Origin: Magnolia sinica
Lineage: Eukaryota > Streptophyta > Magnoliopsida > Magnoliales > Magnoliaceae
Assembly: GCF_029962835.1 (NCBI RefSeq)
Contig: NC_080574.1
Location: 22,728,001-22,792,000, forward strand
Length of the DNA: 64,000 nt
Direction: 5' to 3'
A program made the translations under genes and the position numbers. Within the stretch, counting starts at the first letter, position 1. The number at the start of each line of letters is the position of its first letter. The notes under the pieces were generated by a model. That model saw only the letters and a list, made by a program, of their open reading frames with translations, made no database searches and was not told the origin of the DNA. This document shows positions 11,343 through 43,318 of this stretch, piece by piece.

Positions 11343-12554
11343 AGGATCACCACACAATCCGGGTCCCAATATGGAACCTACATCGAATTCTCATCTACAA
11401 GATGGTCAGAAATCATCACAACCGTCTAAACGGAATTTACAGCCCTCAAGTACATATGGACAAATCCACACGCATACAAGCTAGAGCCCGCTGTCCAAAT
11501 GGATGATTTAAAGGTGCAAAAACGGGTCACAGCCAAAAATCCACAATCAGCCTCCTTGATAATCCAATTCATAAAGATGCATGCTAGATCCAACCGTTCA
11601 CGAACAAGTTACAGAAATAAACCTATTAGCCTCATAGATGGTCATATCCATTAGAATGCAAGCTAGATCTGCCATTCAAATACAATTAGCAGCCATACGT
11701 GGCCTACCGGCCCCTTTGATGGAAAGCACAAGCATCAATCCTCAATTTGACTATCCATATTCAAGATGTAACCCGTCGATGTACTTGTGGGCCCAATTGA
11801 TAGAAAGATCTCAAGCACAAATAAATGCCCAATCTAACCCACATCTTACTGACCCCACTTATTGAAAGATCACAAATAAATGCCCAATCTGAATATCCAT
11901 TATTATTATTTTTTACTAAATCAAATCCATGGTCATGATTTCATAACTAGGATTTTGAAACTTAAACAATGTTTTTCTTAAATATGAATGAGGTACTATG
12001 AACAATGTTTTTCTTAGACCTGAATGAGAGGTAATGATATCATTGATATTTTACAAACTTAATTCTATGGAAAGATTAGTAATGTTATCATTGATATTCT
12101 ACTAACTGATTCTATGAAAAGATCACGAGCACAAACAACTAACATAACTGTCCTATTCAAGAAATGGCTACTGGATAGTATATTGGCTCCTTTGATGAAA
12201 AGATCAAAAGCCCAAGTGGTTGATCTGACCACCCCATATCCAAGATGTGGCCATGGCATAAGGGGCTTGACATTCCAATGATCAGGTCCACCATTCAATG
12301 CTTGATCCAACCATCAAACTGTTTATTTTTCCATCAAAACCAGCACGCTTCAAGTCAGGGAACCTCTTGATTGATAAACAAAGGTGTTTCATTCAATGTA
12401 CTTGGAAGGAATCTCTGCTGTGTGTAACCCCAACTTTGAAATTTTTGCCCTCCCAATTACTCGTACGGCATTAAGCTGTGTAAATTCGTCATGAAAATTT
12501 AGCCGGTAGGCAAGGGACGGATGGGATTTTACCACACAAGGACGGTTTGGATCT
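11343..12554. other. Intergenic stretch with short degenerate repeats
   Basis: Motifs such as GAAAGATC, ACAAATAAATGCCCAATCT and ATCATTGATATT recur irregularly (for example 11813-11890 and 12033-12100). No gene is visible. The longest frames are short and lack codon structure. Confidence 0.45.
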
Positions 12555-12870
12555 AACCTGCTTCCTTTACTGCACGACGCTCTGTGGGATCCACTATGTT
12601 GTGCATGGAAAATCCACTCCATCCATCAAGCTTGGACCATTATTTGAACCATACGTACAAAAGATCAACCTGATTAAAGCTCATATGAACCACACCAATG
12701 ATAACATAAAATTACTACCCAAACCACCAAGCACACAAGGTAATGCGCCCGAGTTCTTTATTAGGCTGATTTTTGTCTCTCCTCATTCTGGTGCATCAGA
12801 CCCAATCAACGTGTTTGATGAAAGATACACCACATGGTCACCATCCCATTCCCACTGTTCCATGGGATGT
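12555..12870. repeat. MITE-like fragment, GTGGGATCCACTATG type
   Basis: It starts with CTCTGTGGGATCCACTATG and TCCACTCCATCCATC, resembling one arm of the palindromic family but with a different interior. It ends near a block with CACCACATGGTCACC. The termini are not clean, so it is reported as a fragment. Confidence 0.35.
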
Positions 12871-14277
12871 CACCCATTTGAGTAGTCGTAACTAGCTATT
12901 TTCTTTAGCTCAAGACTCTGTATTTTACACTTAGAACATGTTCGTCAGTGCATGGAACTGGTGTTGCAGAGGACTTCTACACTCACAAAATGTTGGGCCC
13001 GTAGACATGGGTGTTTTAGGCAGTACATGGAACGGGTGTTTCACCCTCTGCCTCTCCTTTTTACCTCTCCCTCTGAACAATATATCAATTGCTGTAACAG
13101 GAGAATGATTGAAAATCTCATTTTCTTTATTTATCTTCATAAATATCTAGCTTAATAACTAAATAGTCAATTTTAACCAGTGAATTGTCATTTGAACAAT
13201 TGTAGCTTCTTGATTTGAAATTTTTTTTCAATACAATATTTGGGAAAGAATCGGAAAAATTATGAATTAAAAATCATATTTGACTTCTTTTATATCCTGA
13301 TTTTCTTATTTATTTTACTTCCGAAAGAGAGGAGCTAGTGCAACGGAACAATTAATAAGAATAAAAGAAAAAAGGTTGGATTTTACTATGGAACATACCC
13401 TTTCCCTCTCCATCCCCTCCGAACTCCACATGCATGCCTGAGTTAGGCATAAATTCATCTAAACCCGTGGAATTTTATTTTATTTTTTATTTTTTGGAAT
13501 TTTCCTCAGGCAAACCCAGCAAATATTCCAACGCCCACTTGGATGCACTTCCTCAAAAGGGGTTTCTTAAAAAGGGAATTTTGAGCCTGCTTTCTGGGTC
13601 GACTCAGCAAATACCAATCAGATTGGTTTTTTACGAGTAGGGATTTTAGCACCCATTGTCAAAAAGGAGATGAAAAGGGGTTTTGCAAAATGCATTCAAA
13701 TGCACAACATCACCTGCCGTTTGGAGCAAAAAGGGCATTTAGGCCTCAAGTGCCCCCTTCAAGGGTGACTGAAAACAAGCCCCAAGTCTCTTTCTAATAA
13801 GGCATCTCCCTCCACATGTACCTAACATTGTAATTTGAAGATTGGGAATCTGTAGCATTTGATTCCAAAGAATGACATCTTAAACTAAATAATAAAAGCA
13901 GGTAGAGACACTTTTCCATTAGAGAGTGATCTGGGCTCGAATCCGGCTACCTATAGCTTATTGCCTTGAAGTTTCCTACTTCCAGCACTACCAAAAACAA
14001 AACGAAACACAAATTTTGCCATGTAAAAGGTTTTCCACCATACAAATCATATAGGATAAATTATATGGTGAGAACATGGAAACTAATGTAACACACTTCC
14101 CGGATTAATCCGTTGGATTCCTCATCTATGCATGCTATCTTTATCATGTGCTCTAACAGTCTTAATACTTCTCAAAACAAAAGGACATCTGGACTGAGGT
14201 TTCTTGACAAGCAATCCACAAAACAAGCTTTTTAAAATAAAAAAAAGCGATACGTACATATATCAAGAAAATAGGAC
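12871..14277. other. Intergenic region downstream of MAP2
   Basis: No conserved exon is seen. Part of it next to 14277 must hold the MAP2 3'UTR, but no strong polyadenylation signal could be assigned. A GGGCTCGAATCCGG block at 13933-13946 resembles a tRNA B box but has no convincing A box. Confidence 0.4.
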
Positions 14278-33506
<19,229 letters not shown>

Positions 33507-34517
33507 ATTTTTCTTTCTTCACCTATGTAATATGAAAAAATGAAAGAAGAAATAAAGTTGTATTCACATAAGCATAGAACATAAGAGTAATCAATGACAA
33601 CAAAATGAAGTTCTACAATCAAAAGGGGTTAAATAGAGTGCATAGATTTCAAGAAACATTTCTTAGGGGCCGTTTGGTTACTGAAGAAATTCCATTCAGA
33701 CAGCCTTCCATGTCTGAATAAGAGCACATGTCCATGGTTTGTCAACCATTATTCACACACTAGCAAGAAATCCAACAAACCAAAGTCAAGCATGTCCAAA
33801 AGACTAGCCGTTGGTGTGTACAATGCAATCCAGACACAGAGTTGCTTTGAGCCCATTTTCAATCAAATACATGAGTAGCTGTCTCTTGTGCACATGCATG
33901 GCACGTGTGAATTTGCCCCAAGCAAGACCACCCATCTTGAAGTACCCCACATATGCCACATTCAACATTCAAGTGCCCCAGACAGGCGTCACAGGCCACA
34001 TGTACTAATACCCATGCATACATACTACATAGCCACACGCGCCACTGTGAATGTTCTAGCTATTTCTGACATGTGCCAATGTGCATCTTCAACTAACAAA
34101 CATGCACTGCATGTGTTAGTATTCATTTACATGTGCACCGCATGTCCACATGTGTCTAGTGTGTGCAAGGGCCACATAAGATTGTCCAAATAGGGAGTTT
34201 GACAAACAACAGTCAGTACAGCAAAATACTCTATCCATACAAGCCTATTGAGGCGGACATTAGCTAGACAAATGTGTTCAATAAGTTCTATCCAAACAGA
34301 ATTTTGATGGCAACAAAACAGGCCCTTGGTAGGAAAGGGGAAAAAAATGCAAGGAGAAATCCATTTAAAGGCAGCAATTGCACTTGTGACTTGTAAGTAA
34401 TCCACCTCATCAAAAATTTGCAGAGTTGCACTTGGAAAGAAAATTTATGTTTAGAATTTATAACAGAAGTGATCACCGATTACTTCTAGCTTTGTTATTT
34501 TCCTAAATTTTCTTCAA

Positions 34518-34965
34518 TTTGCAGATTAGGGTTTCTGCTACCTCTCTTCCATTCTTTTGTTTTCGTTTTTTGGGATTTCTTCTTCAAGTCTTAGCAGGAA
34601 GTTTTATAGAAGAGAGAAATGGTGGCTTGACCACGCACGAGTGGGATTTCTAACCTGTCGGAGCAAAAGGGAGATGATAAGGTACTAGAGATGTAATAAC
34701 CAAATTATGCTCGAGCATGTCTCTCTGTGTTACATTTCTCCCTGTTACACGAGGTCCACATGTAACATGGAGTGGCATGCATACTCTGGCCACCTATACC
34801 TTATCATCTCCCTTTGTTCCGACCAGTTTGAAACCCTACTCGTGCATGCTTAAGCCACTGTTTCTCTCTTTCATAAAACTTCCTGCAAAGACTTGAAGAA
34901 GAGGTCCAAAAAAAAAAATGAAAGAGAGAGAGAGAAGAAGAAGCAGAAACGCTAATCCACATATC
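34518..34965. repeat. Long foldback (inverted repeat) in the MAP2 leader intron
   Basis: The left arm, about 34518-34685, includes TTCTTCAAGTCTTAGCAGG, GAAGTTTTATAGAAGAGAG, CGCACGAGTGGG and GGGAGATGATAAGGT. The right arm, about 34796-34965, carries the same blocks inverted: ACCTTATCATCTCCC, CCTACTCGTGCATGC, ATAAAACTTCC and AAAGACTTGAAGAAGAGG. Arms are about 80% identical with a loop of about 110 bp. It could be a foldback MITE or a hairpin RNA source. Confidence 0.75.
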
Positions 34966-35078
34966 GAAAAAAATCATGAAAATAGAAAGGAAAAAAAAAA
35001 AAAAGTAAACCCTAGTTTGAACAACTCGATCAAGGTACTTTCTTTCTTTCCTCTTTTATTTTTAAATTAATAATTTCT

Positions 35079-35464
35079 TTTTTTTCTTTTTTTTTGAAAG
35101 ATAACGATTTATATATTAAGAAGGAGAAAAAGTATAGAAACAAGAGCGAAGATCCACTGAGATAACAGAAACTACTAAACTCCAAGAAAAAGAAAATCAA
35201 AATCCTTTAAGGCATCTACATAAGCGGCCCATTCTATCACCAAACGCTTAGCTTTGGAAGCTACAAACTCGGCAGAGTTTGAAATATTCCTAAAACATCT
35301 ATCATTTCTTTCTTCACAAACGGACCACCAAATTGCAAGGATAGACATTCTCCAAATCTGAGTCTTTTTCTTTCCTATTCTGATCCCATGCCAAGCTTTG
35401 AGAAGAAGATCCGTCGAGCCCGAGAGACACCGGTTGATTTTGAAACGAGACACAAAATCAGCCC
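35079..35464 (-). mobile_element. Short L1-type LINE 3' end with 12-bp target-site duplication
   Basis: The minus strand encodes STDLLLKAWHGIRIGKKK, SILAIWWSVCEERNDRCF and IEWAAYVDALKDFDFLFLGV, then a 3'UTR and A-rich tail. Flanks AATAATTTCTTT at 35067-35078 and 35465-35476 are identical, marking a severely 5'-truncated retrotransposition event. It lies in the MAP2 leader intron. Confidence 0.8.
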
Positions 35465-36241
35465 AATAATTTCTTTAATCGATAATCACCTCCATTATTA
35501 ATTCTAATTACCATTTTTCCTTTCAACATTTACAACTTTTTTATTTTGTTCAAGAGTCATCTTCAGCTCAGTCATCCAGCTGACTCGACCTGGCTGAGGG
35601 TCAGGTCTAGTTTTCTAGTCTTTGGATATTTGAAAATAATTGAAAATTTCCTACCAAACAGTGAAAGTTTCGTAAATAGGAAGGCATTTTACAGAAGGGT
35701 AGATACCGAATGCACCGCTTTCTATTCGAGCACTATAACAAGTATTGGAACCATTGGAATGAAGGGGTCTGGAAACATTTTATGCCCTGTTTGGATGCTT
35801 GATTAAGTTGAATTGCAATAATGCAACCCCATGTAATGGAAATGACCAAAGTGGGGATAGCCCCACCTCATTTACGACATAGGACTGGCCCTTTAAATTT
35901 AATAATAAATGTAAAGAACAAACATTAAAAAAAAAAAATGCCTAAAAATGATTTTTATTCACAAATAACACAATGAAAAATAACATGCCAATATTCAAGT
36001 ATTTAACCATATAAAATGATGGACAGCCAATATGATAGAAAACTAGATCATAGGAAACTATGGACAGCCACAGCACAGAAAAATGGATCCACCCTGCTGG
36101 ACTGGGCAACGGGCCACAACATAAAAACACTAGCCAACTGTGAGCCACCTAAGAAAATCAAGCCTATCCAACCATCGTGTGGGCTAAGCCATAGAAAACA
36201 ATGCACATCCACCCCATCACCTCCATACACACGCACCAGAA

Positions 36242-36380
36242 AAAAAATATATATATATATATGGAAAAACAACATCGCATAGCATGCCATGCACACACAT
36301 TGCATAGCAACCAGCTAAAACACTGACACCACAAACACCACAGCAGGCCCCTAGAACAAATAATAATAATAATAATAATA

Positions 36381-36451
<71 letters not shown>

Positions 36452-36490
36452 TATTATTATTATTATTATTATCATTATTATTGATGAATA
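36242..36490. repeat. (AT)n and (ATT)n microsatellites
   Basis: A short AT run lies at 36246-36262. A much longer trinucleotide run (AAT, switching to ATT) lies at 36358-36482, with few interruptions. It yields an artefactual poly-Ile/poly-Asn frame. It lies in the MAP2 leader intron, about 200 bp downstream of the leader exon. Confidence 0.9.
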
Positions 36491-36681
36491 ATAATAATAT
36501 AAATAATAGAAAAATAGAAAACGAAAATTGCATATCTCAACCCGTATCCTACAGCATTGCATAGCAACTGGCCTCCTAAAACGAAAAAAAAAAAAATTTG
36601 AAAAAATCCCAGAAGAAACCGTAAATCTTCATCCGAAATGAAAAATTACTCATTAACAGATATTAAGAGGCAAGAACATAC

Positions 36682-36955
36682 CGCTATCTAGCCGAAGAAG
36701 ATATTCGATCAATCAAAAACTGAAAATTCGAGCTTTGTAGCTGTACGGATGTGGGAAAAAAGGGGGATATCTGGTTTTCTCCTTCGTTTCAGCTCCAACG
36801 CTCTCGAAAATACCGAAAATCGACCTTCTTGTAGGGTCGATTGATAAGCGAAAATGTCCTCTTCAACGGCTTTGTGGATCGAGAGAATTGATATTTGGGT
36901 TTTTGATGGCGGAGGGGTGCAGCGCTGTACTGGCTTCTCTGAAGGCTTTCCAAAC
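36682..36955 (-). other. MAP2: Probable 5'UTR exon of MAP2
   Basis: Upstream of the coding exons the minus strand shows a good donor (GATAGCG|GTATGTTC at 36682). It would splice to the acceptor TTACATAG at 33523-33524, giving a leader that ends 16 nt before the ATG. The 5' limit is estimated from the TATA-like site. Sequence inside is CT-rich, with GAGAGCGTTGGAGC, as plant leaders often are. Confidence 0.55.
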
Positions 36956-36980
36956 CCTTAAGTTAAAAGATTTAAGATGC

Positions 36981-36990
36981 GAGTTATATA
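36981..36990 (-). promoter_or_regulatory. MAP2: TATA-like element upstream of MAP2
   Basis: The minus strand reads GGTATATAACTC, about 30 bp upstream of the estimated transcription start near 36955. Housekeeping genes often lack a TATA box, so this is a suggestion only. Confidence 0.45.
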
Positions 36991-39663
36991 CCATTTACAA
37001 AGTCATAAGTCAGCTGTACACGTAGAGGCTCATGTATAGGTTGTCATGGGTATATATAGATTATTAATATGCTCTGATGCGGCTACATGTATATGTATTT
37101 CATGTCTACCATAGGATCTACTGTTTGGATGGTCTGGATAGATTTAAATCATTGCTACGTGTGAAAAGCATTGGTCACCATCATTTTACATTAATAGTTC
37201 AAACAAAATCATATTTCAATATCAACCGAACTGCATGCCAAGTAACCTGTAGCATAGCTGCGGCCTTGCGGTACTCTGCTGGGGGCATTGCTCTGCGAAG
37301 CCTGTGCCCCTTGTATTTCTTGTTTGGTTCGCGCGTTAGATGGAATTAAACATCATTATTAAGAAAAACTGAATGTCTACGAATACGGTGATATTTTGAT
37401 CATCCATTCCCATATTTAATATCAAATTCTACGTTTAAGAATAACGATGTTGTTGCACTCTAATTCAACCGGAGCACTGGCGTGATCGAGATTTTAGATT
37501 AGATTGAATACCAGGTGCGTGAATAAGATGCACAGGTTGTTAGTCTGTCTAACACAAGGGTTGATTGAATTGTTGATTCCCCTTTACTAAGATAAATTGA
37601 TTGGAGATCGGGTCGAATGGAGTCCTTTCAACCATCAATATTGCATTTTGTTTAGGTGACTAGTGAAAGGAAATAAGATTAACCATTCAGAATAAGATTC
37701 TTTTTTGCTTGTAACAATAGGCACGAGTTTACAGCTTGAAGGACTTGTTCTTTCACCGAAACTTTAAATTCAAAACACTTCTCAAATGAATGAAAATACA
37801 TGTTAGAATATAATAAAATAAAATGTTGTCAATTTCTCAAGTATTATAAAATGATGCTTACTACAATTAATAAGTTATGAGACAATCAAATGAATAGACA
37901 AAGATAAAAATGAATAAATACCTGATACGCTTGTTAAAATAGACAAATCAAGGCGAGTATGATTAACCAAATCAAAACTTTGAAGATCATGATTTACAAT
38001 TTACGATGCATAAAAACTATCTTCACTCCTGAGGTATTGTAGCAATAGCCTTTAGGTAGAAGCTAAATTTATATAAACTATACTAAGAGAATAGAAGAAA
38101 AATAAATAAAAGATAGGTTAACGTGTCTAGTATAGGGCCTGGAGCTCTTATTCGATTGCTCGTTTTATATAAAGTCAAGGCAGTGAAACCCTCGTCAAGG
38201 GTAACCTTGTTGTTTTTTTATATTTCGTGTTCATGTCATTAGCTTTCCGGACAAGAAAAATCTCCTTGGAAGGATATGAAAACTCTCAATAATGTCTCTA
38301 CAAAATCCGAGAACGTCGTATCTCCTATTAATTTCCACTTATACACTTGGATGCTCCCTATCAGACTCTCGGAAAATATATTTCACTTAATCATAGTTGC
38401 TCGTATCAGCAACCTAGTATAGATCACTTAGTTCCTAATCGGAGAAATGAGATTTGACACCTACTACGAGTCTATTACCAACAATGGGCCAAATCTATTC
38501 GATACTAATCCGTTATCGAGCAAGTAATGTCCTTCTTCAAGCCCATTATCCGTTCTTTTTTTCTTTCTTCCCAAATGGAGCATGGCTGCATATCTAACCT
38601 AGGCAATGTATTCATTTATCCTTATATGGGGTCTGAGCCACAACTTGCTTGGACATTGATCAAATCTATCGGTCTTTTGGGATTTTTTCTAACACTACTG
38701 TCTTTCCGAATTTCTATTTTAAAAGGGCTGTGGGAGATATCCTTGTCGGAAAATCATAGTTGAATTCGTGATAAGATTTGTTCCCTCGGCGAGTCTCTAA
38801 TAAATGTGTTGGGCACATTGTCTTATTAATTGGCATGACAATTATGCCCACATGGCCTGTGCTGATTTGCTCTTCAAAAGTCATGAATAAGAGCACGCAC
38901 CTTCGTATTTATAATGGAATGTGTAACGTTGAAAGTAATGCCAACTGTGATACTCTCGTGGTGAGATTATGTTCTGTACCAACTGTAATTTCATGGTGTC
39001 GACATATGGTAGCCTTTGATTGGCCCATGTCAGGGCGTCAAAAAATGGGTGTAAATTGTTGTGTTAAGAAAATTTACATTTGGTAGACCATGAAACTATA
39101 ATCAATAGACTAAATTTAGAACCAATGGCAGTCATATGTACACATGCAACTCGAATGTTATATATAAAGGATGCATATGGATGAACGACATGGACAAAAC
39201 GCATGCATTAGTGTGGACTCACGTATGTGAATTTGTGTAGAATAGTTTACCACGACACACGAAAGCTTGCCGGAACAAAGGAATGGATGACTGTCCCAGA
39301 GGGGGTGATTAGGGCAGATTAAAAATTATGCCTAGTAAGACACAATAGCCCGACTTAAATTAATTTACAAAAAAAAAAAACCAAGTAAGACAATTTAACA
39401 CTAAGGCTTCGAAGCCAAAGTAGGTTCAATCACATAAACTACAGTGGATATGTTAATGAAGTAACGAGTCTACAACTGATAGTGGGTTTGTGCATGCCAT
39501 ACAAGTTAAATGCCTAACATATAATATAATTCAAGCATTCGTATGATTCAATTAATCGAGCACATAAGCATGATTAAGAAGTACAAAATTCACAATCGCA
39601 AATGCAAGCATGTATGGTAGTTTGGTTTCCGTACTCTACCCCCAGAGGACGTACTTTCCTTAA
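36991..39663. other. Intergenic stretch, no gene recognised
   Basis: The sequence has frequent stops. 37040-37350 has short MITE-like phrases (TTTGGATGGTCTGGATAGATT, CGGCCTTGCGGTACTCTGC). 38200-38880 and 39290-39660 resemble non-coding LTR or internal retroelement sequence, but I could not find termini or domains. Confidence 0.4.
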
Positions 39664-40369
39664 GGGCCTGTTTGGTTTTCCATAATCTAAGTAAATTGCT
39701 GTAAAGAAGTAATTATTACATTTTTTTCACTTGTTTGGAAATGGGTGAGTAATTTCACCTAGAACACCGGTTAAAAAATGTTGACTTAAATCCGTGGTCG
39801 CCACCACAATGTATGTAATATTCGTGTCGTCCATCTGTTTTATTAGAATATTTTGAGGCTTGATCCGAAAAAAATTAGGAAGATCTAATGTTCAATTGGC
39901 TCGCATGAAAGGAAACAATGGACTTAGTTTGCCCACCGTTGAAAGTTGATTCTTTTACTGGGCCCACATTGAGGTTTATTCACCATCTAACCCATTCATA
40001 GGGTCACATGGACATGGATAAGTGAAAAATATAAATATAAACTTGATCTAAAATTTCTAAGAGCCTTAACAAGTTTTTAATGGTAGGCATTTAATTCTCA
40101 TAATTTCATGTGGTGTGGTCCACTTGACCTTTGGATTTGCCTAATTTTTGAGCTCATGCCTTAAATTCATTTGGCATAATGAATGGGCGGTGTGGATAAG
40201 CTACACACATTATGGTGGGCCCCATATTTTTTTACAAATTCCTTGATTTAAGTGCTTAAAAAGTAACTGATCAAGTCAGCATTGGGAAATATGCACGTAA
40301 TTACCTTGGTAAATAATGATTACTCATTTACAAGGTAATTACACTTGAGCTAGAAAACCAAACAGGCCC
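39664..40369. mobile_element. Tourist-like (PIF/Harbinger) MITE with TAA target duplication
   Basis: The terminal 17 bp GGGCCTGTTTGGTTTTC and its exact reverse complement (40353-40369) bound the element. TAA flanks it on both sides (39661-39663, 40370-40372), the 3-bp duplication typical of PIF/Harbinger. It is 706 bp long and non-coding, with a palindromic MITE nested inside. Confidence 0.85.
39787..40232. mobile_element. Palindromic MITE copy nested in the Tourist-like element
   Basis: Starts CGCCACCACAATGTATG and ends CATTATGGTGGGCCCCA. It contains TCGTCCATCTG, GCCCACCGTTGAAAG and GGCGGTGTGGATAAGC, the usual order of family landmarks. The arms are diverged, suggesting an older copy. Confidence 0.55.
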
Positions 40370-40372
40370 TAA

Positions 40373-42474
40373 GTGCATTTGTATTCATTATCGGAAGTTT
40401 TAAATCAGGTTTACTTATAACCTATACAAACATATACTCCTGTTGGATGCCTACACAAAGACTTATCCATGTACTCACCCGTGTTAGTGGCATACACAAT
40501 AACTTATCACGTAATCCAAGGTAAACGACCCATGGGGGGTGGTGCCATTTAGTTTCCACTATTTTACTTTACTTGGTGGGCTGAATTGGTTTGTGAAACG
40601 AGCTTATGCATTGCGATCAATAAAAAAGGTTTATGAATGAAACCTCGATGAGGCAATGAATTGGATTCATATAACAAATTTACGAACTAGGTTGAAATTT
40701 GAGCATTCTTGTCATCAAACCTCTTCCGATTTTGTTCTAACCAGAATTCCCAAGTAGTGAGGCATGGAATAACCCCTATAATTAATCTGATTGGGTTTTG
40801 GGAGTACTTCTTTGAAACCATAATTGACATCAGTTGTCAAGAGAAACCTAGTCAGCAAATGGCAGGCAAGAACTTACCACGTATGCACCTGTGTCAATAG
40901 CATACGCAATGACTAATCGACACTTATTGGATTGAGCCACATTAATGCACTTTTTTAGGTTATTTCTTCTAAACTTTCCAATACTTGAATATGCTCTCAT
41001 TTTGTTTTCCTGATCGTTAATGTCGACGATTGTCGATGCTTCAGCTCCAAGATCATGCACCTCATATGCGATGCTCCATTGGGATGACCAAGGTGATAGA
41101 AGGTCGGGTGAATCTCATACAACACATGGAAATGTTGTAATTCCCAAGATATTCATTTAGATAGGTGTTCTAGAGGGTTTAAGCGATGATTTGATTATTA
41201 GTCCAAGTTTAATCTTTATAAGAACAATAAAGATCAAACTCTTATTATTCATTGAAGTTGAAATCCTCATCAGAGTAATGAAGCACGAGAGGGAGACTTG
41301 GATCTCATGGGATTAGAGGTCTAGAATGTGTGGCTTGAGTTAGCATTCTATTACACAAAAAACTCATCTTAGAGCCCAAACACGGAATGCCCTGTATATA
41401 GGAACCAAGTTCCAACGGTAAAAAATGAGCATAAATTAATGGTTCGATTAATCGATACGAGTTATTGATCGATTGAACTCCCATTCGATCGATCGATTGA
41501 TTAATCATGGTAATTATAACTTATGGTGAATTTGTTGCTAGACGAATTAGGCCATGATTGATCACTTGAGCCCGATTGATCGATTGATGGCACCCATGAG
41601 TTTGTTGTTTTTAGATTGTTTGGTTTAACAATAGCTCGAGTCAATTATTGGCTATTTAAGCATGTTTAATTAAAACTTATAAGGCTCTTGGATAATCAAA
41701 CAAGGTTTACTTATTAGGACATAATCATTTTAAGGTTCAATGGTTGTTTTGGATTAAGGCTGGGGTCACCAAGGCATCTCGTATACTTGTTATTCACTTA
41801 TCTAATGCTCCAGTCTTCATGTGTCAACGGTATTCAACTTTCAATAGCTCAACCGACTCCCTGACACACTAATGCACATAATTAACAGAAAAGATACACA
41901 AATAAGTGCACTAATAAGATGTAGTAGATTTTGAAATCATCTAGAAATCTTACAATTTCCACTACTATAATTGGGTGATATAATATATACATTAATCCAA
42001 TCCTTCTCGTAGTTTCCAAACGGCCAATGGAATTCACGTGGGATCGAATGCAATTACATACCACCTAATCCCACGTCTCAAACAAGCCTGGACCCTTGAA
42101 GGATCGTTTAAGAGTTTGTATTTGGATGTATTGGATTACAAATCATAATTATGCTCAAATGAAGGTGATTCTAAATCCCAGTTAGTGGTGTTCAACAACT
42201 TATAATAGGAATACGTTGGGATTAAAACCTTTCATTTGGGAGCTTATATTTAGAATACACAATTCTTTAATATAATCACAGAACTTGAAATTGATTGTCT
42301 AAATTATCTTTAATAACATAAATTGGTATACATACACAACCCATTGAAATATATACCACAACAAGAGAGAGAGGAGATTTTGAGCTTCCGATGGGCTACA
42401 AACATAAGGTTCATAAACGAGTGACTTACTGACATTTTAAAAAGATTTAAGGCAAGTCACTGCCCTAGTTTGAA
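40373..42474. other. Intergenic stretch, no gene recognised
   Basis: Two related blocks share TTATCCATGTACTCACCCGTGT-like and ACCACGTATGCACCTGTG-like phrases with CATACACAATAACT (40440-40510 and 40875-40910). A GATCGATTGA-rich block lies at 41440-41580. These look like retroelement debris, but neither coding domains nor termini are visible. Confidence 0.4.
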
Positions 42475-42776
42475 TGACTACTGTTGAAAATTTATTATGG
42501 GTACAAAAGTTTTAGACAAGTTGATATTTGCCTTTTCCTTCCATTCATGTGTTGTGTGACCTTATGATCAGATTAGATGATAGATAAACATCACCGTAGG
42601 TCATCATCAGTAAAGCTTCAAAGGTAGACATTAAACCCACTGTTTTATAAGGCATGGTCCATTTGAGGTTTAGATATGCTTTAATTTTGCGCTCATGTCC
42701 TAAATTAATATAAAAAATGATGGATGGTGTGGATAAGACCCATACATCCACGGTGGCCTCAACTGAGTTTACTCAG
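42475..42776. repeat. Palindromic MITE, truncated copy
   Basis: Only the right half is preserved: TTGTGTGACCTTATGATCAG, AACATCACCGTAGGTCATC, GGATGGTGTGGATAAGACC and the terminus ACTGAGTTTACTCAG. Confidence 0.5.
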
Positions 42777-42791
42777 TTCAATATAGTGTAC

Positions 42792-43318
42792 CAAGCTAGT
42801 GAGCGGGGTTTGGCTAGTGGCCTCAACACCAGTCAGCTAACTTGTGTCAAAGCTTTGCGGGCCCAAAATGATATATATATCTACTTCAGCTATACGTTTT
42901 TCCATCTCATTTCAGGGACGGGCTCGTGTACAACATACAAAAAAAGAAGAAGGAAAATGGTGTGGATTGAATGCTTACTCTTGAAAATCTTTTGAACACC
43001 AAGTTTTGGATAAGCCGATTTTTATTTTTATTTTCCTTCCTTTTGGTTTGTGTGACCTTATCAACATGTTATATGGTAGATAAATATTACAGTAGGCCCT
43101 GAGAACCTTTTAATGGTGGACATTCAATGAACACTGTTTTTCTTTTTGTATGGTGTACCTGAGATTTGGATCAGACTCATTTTTGGGCTCGTGCCATAGA
43201 ATGATTTGAAAAAAAAGGATGGACGGAGTGGATAAAACAAATGCATAATGGTAGGTCCACAGAGCTCTGACACCAGCTAGCTACTTTGCATTAGGGTGAC
43301 TAGCCAAACCGCGTCCCG
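42792..43318. mobile_element. Palindromic MITE with GCGGGGTTTGGCTAGT-type ends
   Basis: The left terminus GAGCGGGGTTTGGCTAGTGG is mirrored on the right by GTGACTAGCCAAACCGCG. Inside are GGGCCCAAAATG, TGTGTGACCTTATCAAC and GGACGGAGTGGATAAAACA. It is a full-length variant with its own outer terminal repeats. Confidence 0.55.

Noticed and set aside
13898..13960. tRNA-like B box (GGGCTCGAATCCGG)
   Set aside because: No A box at the right distance and no cloverleaf, so not a tRNA gene; SINE origin possible but unsupported.
36164..36562. Poly-Ile / poly-Asn frames on the minus strand
   Set aside because: Pure translation of the ATT/AAT microsatellite.
41440..41590. GATCGATTGA repeats as a possible regulatory palindrome array
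   Set aside because: Copies are irregular and degenerate; more likely retroelement remnant.
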